Of a stretch of 64,000 bases of DNA, positions 57,752 to 64,000 are shown piece after piece. The translations under genes and the position numbers were made by a program. Within the stretch, counting starts at the first letter, position 1, and every line of letters begins with the position of its first letter. The notes beneath the pieces were generated by a model. The model made no database searches, had not been told where the DNA came from, and worked only from the letters and a program-made list of their open reading frames with translations. Source of the DNA: DATKFM01 sp963810485 (lineage in GTDB: Bacteria > Pseudomonadota > Alphaproteobacteria > Dongiales > Dongiaceae); the NCBI GenBank assembly GCA_963810485.1, contig CAWENQ010000004.1:496001-560000 (forward strand). Direction: 5' to 3'.

Positions 57752-57783
57752 AGGGCGGGCCGCAGGGTCCGCCCTTCTTCATT
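57752..57783 (+). terminator. Probable terminator after msrB
   Basis: AGGGCGG (57752-57758) and CCGCCCT (57069+700: 57769-57775) form a 7-bp stem with a 10-nt loop, followed by the T-rich TCTTCATT. Confidence 0.55.
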
Positions 57784-57806
57784 CCTACGAAAGCGGGATC
57801 GATTTC

Positions 57807-58377
57807 ATGAAGGTGCTCACCGTTTTCACTCATCCGCGGCGCCAGTCGCTGAGCGGCGCTGTCCTCGACGCCTTCACCGATGGCTTGCGCACGGCCGGCC
57901 ATGAGGTGGAGATCGCTGACCTCCATGGCGAAGGCTTCGATCCCGCGATGACCGAAGCAGATGAGCCGGATTGGAACGACAGCCGGAAACGCTACAGCGA
58001 CGCGGTGCTGCGGGAACAGGCGCGCATCGCCAGAAACGACGCCCTCGCCTTCGTGTTTCCGGTCTGGTGGTGGTCGCTGCCGGCCATGCTGAAAGGCTGG
58101 ATCGACAGGGTCTGGAACAATGGCTGGGCCTATGGCGATACGAAACTGGCCCATCGCCGCGCCGTTCTGCTGGCCTTGGCGGCGGGAAGCCAGCGCAGCT
58201 ATGAGAAGAACAAGTATTAACTCGGCCGTCGATGCACAGGTCGTCCACGGCATCATGCATTATTGCGGCATCGCCGACGCCCGCTTGCACATGCTGTATG
58301 ACACGCTGGACGACGACGCGACGCGTGTTGCGCTGATTGCTCGAGCTCAGGAACTCGGAAAGACCTTTGGCGACTAG
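57807..58377 (+). CDS. NAD(P)H oxidoreductase (flavodoxin-fold quinone reductase), frameshifted near 58217
   Basis: From the ATG at 57807 the frame encodes VLTVFTHPRRQSLSGAVLDAF and FVFPVWWWSLPAMLKGWIDRVW, then GWAYGD. These are FMN-binding and active-site motifs of the KefF/MdaB/NQO1 type. The frame stops at a TATTAA; removing one T continues with NSAVDAQVVHGIMHYCGI and a normal C-terminus ending EELGKTFGD-like at 58377, about 189 residues. It would reduce quinones or electrophiles with NAD(P)H. It follows msrB, in keeping with an oxidative stress theme. Confidence 0.82.
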
Positions 58378-58427
58378 CCGCCGGGGCAGCCTTGCCCTGA
58401 GCTGGTGCCTGTTCCATCTTGGCCCGC

Positions 58428-59198
58428 ATGACTGAGCCCGCAAAAGGCATTGCCCTCGTCACCGGCGCCGCCAAGCGCATCGGCCGCGCGATCGCGCTGG
58501 ATCTCGCCGCCGCCGGCTGGGACGTCGCAGTGCACTACTATAAATCGGCTGATGAGGCGGCGAGCGCGGTCCGTGAAATCGAAGCCATGGGCCGCCGCGC
58601 GGTCGCCATCAAGGCCGACCTGACGCGCGAACCGGAAGTGACGAAGATGGTGCCGGAGGCCGCAGCGGCATTGGGGCCTCTTACCTGCCTGGTGAACAGC
58701 GCCTCCACCTTTGTTATGGATGATATCCGCAGCGTGACCCGCGCCGGCTGGGACAGCCACATGGAGACCAACCTGCGGGCGCCGCTGGTGCTGAGCCAGG
58801 CCTTTGCCGCGCAGCTCCCCGGCGGCCAGACCGGCGCCATCGTCAATATGCTGGACGAGCGGGTCTGGAAGCTGACGCCGTATTTCCTGTCCTACACGGT
58901 GGCGAAATGCGGCCTGTGGACCCTGACCCAGACCCTGGCGCTGGCCCTGGCACCGCGTATCCGGGTCAACGGCATCGGCCCGGGGCCGACCCTGCCCAGC
59001 CCGCGCCAGACCGAGGCGCAATTCAAGGCCCAATGGGATTCCATGCCGCTGAAGCGCGGCACGACCCCGGCGGAGATCTGCCGGGCGGTGCGGTTCATCC
59101 TGGAATCCCCTGCCCTGACCGGCCAGATGATCGCCCTGGACGGGGGTCAGCATCTGGGCTGGGCCGTTCCCAGCCGGGGATTTGTTCCCGAGGAATAA
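58428..59198 (+). CDS. SDR-family pteridine reductase-like protein (FolM-like)
   Basis: The 256-residue protein has the TGAAKRIG cofactor motif (12-19), in which Arg replaces Gly as in pteridine reductases, and a catalytic Asp143-Tyr156-Lys160 triad (NMLDERVWKL and SYTVAK) instead of the usual Ser. These two changes are typical of PTR1 and FolM, which reduce dihydromonapterin or dihydrofolate. It lies upstream of uvrC, as in related genomes. No Shine-Dalgarno is seen before the ATG. Confidence 0.82.
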   Translation: MTEPAKGIALVTGAAKRIGRAIALDLAAAGWDVAVHYYKSADEAASAVREIEAMGRRAVAIKADLTREPEVTKMVPEAAAALGPLTCLVNSASTFVMDDIRSVTRAGWDSHMETNLRAPLVLSQAFAAQLPGGQTGAIVNMLDERVWKLTPYFLSYTVAKCGLWTLTQTLALALAPRIRVNGIGPGPTLPSPRQTEAQFKAQWDSMPLKRGTTPAEICRAVRFILESPALTGQMIALDGGQHLGWAVPSRGFVPEE

Positions 59199-59602
59199 AA
59201 TCGGCTGCCGGGGGCCGCCGGCCGGGATTTGCGCCCCCGCAACGGCCGGACCCTCGCGTTACAGTTGTGCACATCGGGAGGCTGAGTAATTTCCTGGCCG
59301 GATTGTCAAGACTTAAGGCTGTTCCATTGCGGATACATGGCACACGCATTACGACCGCCAAATGCAGAATCAGCCAATTTCAATACCTTAGACATTCATG
59401 CCCAAAATTTGGGCAATCCGCCCAAAGCCGCGCATTTACTTTGTTTCAACCATTCAGGCAGGGTGTTTCCAACAGACTTATCCACAGGCGGGGTGGACAG
59501 GCCGATAAAATGCTATGCATCTCCTGGCCGGGCGATGGCCCTGTCATTGGCCGCCGGAATTACTACGTGTTTGGCCGGTTCCGCTGATGGAGAATACCGG
59601 CA
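59199..59602. other. Intergenic region upstream of uvrC
   Basis: This 404-bp non-coding stretch is relatively AT-rich in its middle (59370-59450). It contains a single perfect DnaA-box-like TTATCCACA (59478-59486). No RNA gene, repeat family or clear promoter could be supported. Confidence 0.5.
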
Positions 59603-61549
59603 ATGCCGGATCCAAAATCAACCCGCGAGACGATCCCGGCCGGCAACCCGGATGCCGCCTTCGATATTGATTCGCCAAACGAATCCACAGGCGGGCCCAC
59701 GCGCTTGCAGCGCGGCGTCGAGGTGATATCGGCGCAATTGAAGAACCTGCCGAGCGGTCCCGGCGTCTATCGCATGCTCAACGACAAGGGCGATCCGCTG
59801 TATGTCGGCAAGGCACGGAGCCTCCGCAAGCGCGTCGGCACCTACACGCAGATCGACAGGCTGGCCAACCGCCTGCAGCGCATGGTCGCGGAAACGACCA
59901 CGCTTGAGGTGATCGCGACCCACACCGAGGTCGAGGCGCTGCTGCTCGAGAGCAATCTGATCAAGCGCCTCGTACCGCGCTACAACGTACAATTGCGGGA
60001 CGACAAGTCCTTCCCCTACATCCTGATCGCCAGGGATCACGCTGCGCCGCAGATCCTGAAGCATCGCGGCGCCCGGGACCGGCGCGGAGAATATTTCGGT
60101 CCCTTCGCTTCCGCCGGCGCCGTCAACAACACGATCACGGCGTTGCAGCGCGCCTTCCTGCTGCGCTCCTGTTCCGATGCCGTCTATGCCAGCCGCACCC
60201 GCCCCTGCCTGCAGTATCAGATCAAGCGCTGCTCCGCGCCCTGCGTCGGCCGCATCACCGATGCGGAGTATGGACGGCTGGTGGATGAGGCCGGCGATTT
60301 CCTCTCCGGTCACAGCCGCGAAGTGCAGGACCGTCTCGCCAAGGAAATGCAGACGGCCAGCGACGCCTTGGAGTTCGAGCGCGCGGCGCGGCTGCGCGAC
60401 CGGGTGCGCGCCCTCGCCCACATCCAATCGCACCAGGGCGTCAATGTGGCCGGGCTGGACGAGGCCGACATCATCGCCGCACACCAGGCGGGCGGGCAGA
60501 CCTGCGTCCAGGTCTTCTTCTTCCGCGGCGGCAGCAATTACGGCAACCGCGCCTATTTCCCCAGCCACGACCGGGAAATGGAAATTCCCCAGGTGCTGAG
60601 CTCCTTCATCGGCCAGTTCTACGACAACAAGGAACCGCCGAAGCTGGTCCTGGTGAGCCATACGCCGTTGGAATCGGCGCTGCTGCAGGAAGCGCTGAGC
60701 GTCAAGGCCGGGCGGAAAGTGGAGCTGATTGCGCCGCGCCAGGGTGGCAAGCGCAAGCTGATCGATCAGGCGCTGGTCAATGCAAGGGAAGCGCTGGAGC
60801 GGCGGCTGGCGGAGAACGCGACCCAGCGGCAACTCCTGGAAGGGGTGGCGCAATGCTTCGGCCTGGAGAGCGCGCCGCAGCGGATCGAGGTCTACGACAA
60901 CAGCCACATCTCCGGCCGCAACGCCTATGGCGCGATGATCATCGCCGGGCCGGACGGTTTCCAGAAGAATGCCTATCGCAAATTCTCCATCGATCCCGAG
61001 GGCCTAACACCCGGCGACGACTACGCGATGATGCGCCAGGTGCTGACCCGCCGGTTCTCCCGCGCGCTGAAGGAAGACCCGGAGCGCGACAAGGGGACCT
61101 GGCCCGATCTCGTGCTGGTGGATGGCGGCGCCGGGCAATTGGGCGTGGCGCTGGAGGTCTTCGCCGAACTCGGCGTCACCGACGTAGCACTGGTGGGCGT
61201 CGCCAAGGGACCGGACCGCGATGCCGGCCGGGAGCGGTTCTTCATGCCGGGGCGGGAGCCCTTCGGGCTCGAGCCGCGGGATCCCGTGCTCTATTTCCTG
61301 CAGCGCCTGCGGGACGAGGCGCACCGGTTTGCCATTGGCGCCCATCGCAACAAGCGCTCGGCGCAGATCTCCCAATCGCCGCTGGACGAGATCCCGGGCA
61401 TCGGCGCCAAGCGGAAGAAGGCCCTGCTGCACCGTTTCGGATCAGCCAAAGCCGTGGCTCGGGCGGGATTGGAAGACCTTCAGACGGTGGACGGTATCAG
61501 TGCCGCCGTTGCCAAGAAGATCTATGACTACTTCAATAGCAGCAGCTAA
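59603..61549 (+). CDS. uvrC: UvrABC excision nuclease subunit C
   Basis: The 648-residue protein has the GIY-YIG nuclease domain (PSGPGVYRMLNDKGDPLYVGKARSL in parts, with GVYRM and LYVGKA), an RCSAPCVG cysteine motif, a UVR domain (ALEFERAARLRDRVRAL), the RNase H-like C-terminal nuclease region (IEVYDNSHISG; LVDGGAGQLG) and terminal helix-hairpin-helix motifs (IPGIGAKRKKALL). It makes both incisions in nucleotide excision repair. An N-terminal extension of about 45 residues precedes the GIY-YIG domain. GGAG lies 10 nt before the ATG. Confidence 0.95.
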   Translation: MPDPKSTRETIPAGNPDAAFDIDSPNESTGGPTRLQRGVEVISAQLKNLPSGPGVYRMLNDKGDPLYVGKARSLRKRVGTYTQIDRLANRLQRMVAETTTLEVIATHTEVEALLLESNLIKRLVPRYNVQLRDDKSFPYILIARDHAAPQILKHRGARDRRGEYFGPFASAGAVNNTITALQRAFLLRSCSDAVYASRTRPCLQYQIKRCSAPCVGRITDAEYGRLVDEAGDFLSGHSREVQDRLAKEMQTASDALEFERAARLRDRVRALAHIQSHQGVNVAGLDEADIIAAHQAGGQTCVQVFFFRGGSNYGNRAYFPSHDREMEIPQVLSSFIGQFYDNKEPPKLVLVSHTPLESALLQEALSVKAGRKVELIAPRQGGKRKLIDQALVNAREALERRLAENATQRQLLEGVAQCFGLESAPQRIEVYDNSHISGRNAYGAMIIAGPDGFQKNAYRKFSIDPEGLTPGDDYAMMRQVLTRRFSRALKEDPERDKGTWPDLVLVDGGAGQLGVALEVFAELGVTDVALVGVAKGPDRDAGRERFFMPGREPFGLEPRDPVLYFLQRLRDEAHRFAIGAHRNKRSAQISQSPLDEIPGIGAKRKKALLHRFGSAKAVARAGLEDLQTVDGISAAVAKKIYDYFNSSS

Positions 61550-61582
61550 AATACGAGAAACCCGGCCAGGATCGTCGCATTC

Positions 61583-62206
61583 ATGCTGTTCAATCTGCCC
61601 AACTTCCTCACGCTGTCGCGGATCTTCGTGATCCCGGTCATCGTCGGCCTGTTTTACCTCCGTGGCGACGAGGCTCGGTGGCTGGCGCTGGCCTTGTTCA
61701 TCCTGGCTGGCATCACCGATTACTTCGACGGCTATTTCGCCCGGCGCTGGGCGCAGATCTCGCCGCTGGGACGTTTTCTCGATCCGATTGCCGACAAGCT
61801 GCTGGTCGCCGCTGTCATCCTTATCCTGGTGGCAAAGGATCAGATCACCGGCTGGGTCGTGCTGCCGGCGCTGATCATCCTCTGCCGCGAGGTGCTGGTG
61901 TCCGGCTTGCGGGAGTTCCTGGCCCAGGCCAATGTGGGCGTGCCCGTCAGCCGGATGGCGAAATGGAAGACCATGCTGCAGATGGTGGCGCTGGGCTTCC
62001 TGCTGATCGGCGATACGGCCGATCCCTGGGTGAGGCTGGTGGGCGAAGTGGGGCTGTGGATCGCCGCCGCGCTGACGATCATCACCGGCTATGACTATTT
62101 GCATGCCGGGCTGAAACACATCGTCGCCGAACCGCCGCCGGCGCCAACCGTGAAACCCAAGCCGGCGCCCGGGCCGATCGCCGAACCGAGCCGGTCCGTC
62201 CACTGA
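61583..62206 (+). CDS. pgsA: CDP-diacylglycerol-glycerol-3-phosphate 3-phosphatidyltransferase
   Basis: The 207-residue membrane enzyme has the CDP-alcohol phosphotransferase motif DGx2ARx8Gx3Dx3D in residues 49-71 (DGYFARRW, then PLGRFLDPIAD) and several transmembrane helices. It makes phosphatidylglycerol phosphate, the first committed step to phosphatidylglycerol and cardiolipin. A Pro-rich C-terminal tail (EPPPAPTVKPKPAPGP) is extra to the core. It follows uvrC by 33 bp in the usual alphaproteobacterial order. Confidence 0.93.
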   Translation: MLFNLPNFLTLSRIFVIPVIVGLFYLRGDEARWLALALFILAGITDYFDGYFARRWAQISPLGRFLDPIADKLLVAAVILILVAKDQITGWVVLPALIILCREVLVSGLREFLAQANVGVPVSRMAKWKTMLQMVALGFLLIGDTADPWVRLVGEVGLWIAAALTIITGYDYLHAGLKHIVAEPPPAPTVKPKPAPGPIAEPSRSVH

Positions 62207-62234
62207 CGGACGGCGCGCTTTTCGGAGAGTTGCC

Positions 62235-62763
62235 ATGAAATTGTTCGGCCTGGCCGGATGGAGCGGCAGCGGCAAGACGACACTGACGGCGAAGCTGCTG
62301 CCCGAACTGATCGCGCGGGGCATCATCGTTTCCACCATGAAGCATGCGCACCACAATTTCGATATCGACCAACCGGGCAAGGACTCCTACGTCCACCGCA
62401 TGGCAGGCGCCCAGGAAGTGCTGGTGGCATCAGCAAATCGATGGGCGCTGATGCATGAACACCGGGGTGCTCCGGAGCCGACGGCGGCCGAACTGATCGC
62501 CCATATGACGCCGGTTGATTTGCTGCTGGTCGAGGGATTCAAGCGAGAGCCCCATGACAAACTGGAGATCCACCGCGCCGCCAACGGCAAGCCGCTGATC
62601 TATCCGGATGACCAGTACATTGTTGCCGTCGCCAGCGACATCCTGCTGCGCGGATTGCCCCTTGCCGCAATTGCCCCTTGATGATGTGCCGGCCATCGCC
62701 GCCTTCATCGTCAACCATTGCGGCCTGGTGCGGCCGCGCCCGCGAGCCACGCAGGCTACTTAG
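62235..62763 (+). CDS. mobB: Molybdopterin-guanine dinucleotide biosynthesis protein B, frameshifted near 62663
   Basis: The protein starts MKLFGLAGWSGSGKTTLTAKL with a P-loop and continues with STMKHAHHNFDIDQPGKDSYVHR and LLLVEGFKREPHDKLEIHR, all MobB signatures. The frame ends early at 62681; deleting one T near 62662 restores LPQLPLDDVPAIAAFIV, the usual MobB end, with a stop at 62763 and about 175 residues. MobB is a GTPase that helps MobA attach GMP to molybdopterin. It precedes moaD and moaE. Confidence 0.9.
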
Positions 62764-62819
62764 ACTTTGCGCGGCTATGGGCTAGTGTGATTGGCGTGAA
62801 CAGATCGGGACAACAGGAA

Positions 62820-63071
62820 ATGCGCGTTCTCTATTTCGCCTGGGTCAAGAGCAAGGTCGGCATCGGCGAGGAGCAGGTCGAGCCGCCCGCGGGCGTGGGC
62901 ACGGTCGGCGCCCTGCTGGACTGGCTCTCCCAGCGCAGCACCAAGCATGCCGCGGCGCTGGCCAACCGCTCGGTGGTGCGCGTGGCCGTCAATCAGGAAT
63001 ATGTCGGCGCCGATCATCCGGTGAAACCGGGCGACGAAGTGGCGCTGTTCCCGCCGGTGACTGGCGGATAG
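62820..63071 (+). CDS. moaD: Molybdopterin synthase sulfur carrier subunit
   Basis: The ATG at 62820 gives an 83-residue ubiquitin-like protein (MRVLYFAWVKSKVG) ending in the required Gly-Gly (FPPVTGG), which is thiocarboxylated to donate sulfur. Its stop is 5 bp before the moaE start, so the two subunits are translated together. Confidence 0.93.
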   Translation: MRVLYFAWVKSKVGIGEEQVEPPAGVGTVGALLDWLSQRSTKHAAALANRSVVRVAVNQEYVGADHPVKPGDEVALFPPVTGG

Positions 63072-63076
63072 CCGCC

Positions 63077-63544
63077 ATGATCCGCGTGCAGCAAGAGGAC
63101 TTTGACATCGGCGCCGAGATTACGGCGCTGACGGAAGGACGCCGCGACGTCGGCGGTGTGGCGAGTTTCGTCGGCTTGGTGCGCGATGTGGCCGGCGGCG
63201 AGTTCGTCGGCGCCATGACGCTCGAGCACTATCCCGGCATGACCGAGAAAAAGCTGCAGGAAATCGATGAAGAGGCCAACCGTCGCTGGCCGCTTTTGGC
63301 CAGCCTGATCGTCCACCGCTATGGGCGGCTCGAGCCGGGCGATCGCATCGTGCTGGTTATCACCGCCTCCCCGCACAGGCAGGCGGCGCTCGAATCCTGC
63401 GCCTTCCTGATCGACTGGCTGAAGACCAAGGCGCCATTCTGGAAGCTGGAGGAGACCGGCGCGGGCGCGCAATGGGTGGAGGCGCGGGATAGCGACGACA
63501 AGGCTGCGGGGCGCTGGGTTGCCCGAACGCCGGGCGCCGAATAG
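63077..63544 (+). CDS. moaE: Molybdopterin synthase catalytic subunit
   Basis: This 155-residue MoaE has GGVASFVGLVRDVA, LEHYPGMTEKKLQEI, HRYGRLEPGD and the active-site segment LKTKAPFWKLEE with its conserved lysines. It converts precursor Z (cyclic PMP) to molybdopterin with MoaD. It closes the uvrC-pgsA-mobB-moaD-moaE run and is followed by a terminator. Confidence 0.95.
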   Translation: MIRVQQEDFDIGAEITALTEGRRDVGGVASFVGLVRDVAGGEFVGAMTLEHYPGMTEKKLQEIDEEANRRWPLLASLIVHRYGRLEPGDRIVLVITASPHRQAALESCAFLIDWLKTKAPFWKLEETGAGAQWVEARDSDDKAAGRWVARTPGAE

Positions 63545-63564
63545 AACTCATTGCAGAATACCCG

Positions 63565-63588
63565 GGCGGGCAATGACCCGCCTTTTTT
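63565..63588 (+). terminator. Rho-independent terminator after moaE
   Basis: GGCGGG (63565-63570) pairs with CCCGCC (63577-63582) around a 6-nt loop, followed by TTTTTT. It is 20 bp after the moaE stop. Confidence 0.88.
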
Positions 63589-63644
63589 GCCGGCGGGTGC
63601 AAGGCACACCGGTTTTGCCAGACAACAATAAACCGGGGGAACTG

Positions 63645-64000
63645 ATGTCCGATCTTGAACTCTGCTATTTGCCGGCGACCGAGGCCATTGCCCGCTTCAG
63701 GGCCAAGACCCTGTCGCCCGTCGAACTCATGCAGGCGGTGATCGACCGCGCGGAAAAGGTGGAGAAGAAGATCAACGCCTTTCCGCTGAAGTTCTATGAC
63801 CGGGCGCTGGCGCAGGCGAAGAAAGCCGAAGAGAAGTACAACAAGACGGATGGCCGGCCGCGGCCGCTGGAGGGCCTGCCCGTCGCGATCAAGGACGAAG
63901 CTCTCATCAAGGGCGAGCGCGTCACCTTCGGCTCTTTGATCTACAAGGACTTCGTTGCGGATGAGACCAACCCGTCAATCGGCCGGCTGCTCAAGGCCGG
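63645..64000 (+). CDS. Amidase signature family protein (5' part only)
   Basis: GGGGGA lies 4 nt before the ATG at 63645, and the frame stays open to the right edge (118 codons visible). The N-terminal part reads LCYLPATEAIARFRAKTLSPVEL, a usual amidase start, and contains the catalytic Lys in LEGLPVAIKDE. The Ser-cisSer-Ser part lies beyond the window. It should hydrolyse an amide; GatA is less likely because the spacing and context do not match a gat operon. Confidence 0.82.
   Translation, partial: MSDLELCYLPATEAIARFRAKTLSPVELMQAVIDRAEKVEKKINAFPLKFYDRALAQAKKAEEKYNKTDGRPRPLEGLPVAIKDEALIKGERVTFGSLIYKDFVADETNPSIGRLLKA

Noticed and set aside
59478..59486. Perfect DnaA-box-like TTATCCACA upstream of uvrC
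   Set aside because: A single box without others, without an AT-rich unwinding region and without dnaA, dnaN or similar genes nearby does not make an origin.

Overview
The window is chromosomal DNA from a GC-rich alphaproteobacterium, most likely of the Rhodospirillales type. The main reasons are an alphaproteobacterial TrcR (DUF1013) cell-cycle regulator at 7684-8338, the conserved order uvrC-pgsA-mobB-moaD-moaE at the right end, GGAAC-N16/17-CGTT-like ECF promoters, and uniformly high GC with strong third-position bias. The genus cannot be read from the sequence. No tRNA, rRNA, insertion sequence, prophage or CRISPR array was seen.

Left part (1-16583). The 3' end of a haem peroxidase resembling animal cyclooxygenase comes first. 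It is followed by a five-gene minus-strand operon of periplasmic redox and iron proteins: imelysin, Tat-exported multicopper oxidase, di-haem cytochrome, second imelysin, DUF1513. Its promoter overlaps a Fur-like box. Next come TrcR, a DinB protein, an ALDH7-type aldehyde dehydrogenase with an AraC regulator, a GFA protein, a propionyl-CoA synthetase carrying a histone-like Lys/Arg tail, a creatininase-family hydrolase and an acyl-CoA synthetase.

Centre-left (16705-29056). An ECF sigma factor precedes an apparent operon of three exported proteins: a Ser/Ala/Gly-rich protein with a long Gly-Asp tract encoded by perfect 24-bp repeats, a small Ser-rich protein, and a lipoprotein. Sigma-like promoters lie before both transcription units and a strong terminator closes the second. 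Glycerol metabolism (FGGY kinase, GlpD), a pirin, a HAD phosphatase, a DMT transporter, a trypsin-like protease, a DUF1344 protein and threonine dehydrogenase follow.

Centre (29098-40891). Two very large, divergently transcribed RTX calcium-binding repeat proteins occupy about 9.4 kb. An intrinsic terminator sits in the 5' leader of the second. Directly convergent with it is a soluble histidine kinase fused to a complete family-5 solute-binding domain, the most unusual architecture in the window.

Right part (41039-64000). This holds an OsmC protein, a nitrate/sulfonate-type ABC importer, a PAS_5 protein, a TctCBA tricarboxylate transporter, uvrB and several lone enzymes. A GbsR-type regulator is flanked by two copies of one inverted repeat. 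MsrB, a quinone reductase, a pteridine-reductase-like SDR, the uvrC to moaE cluster and the start of an amidase follow.

Reading caution: nine otherwise conserved genes are interrupted by frameshifts, twelve in all, and every one is repaired by removing a single base. That bias points to insertion errors in the assembly rather than gene decay, so these genes are described as whole genes with the break marked.
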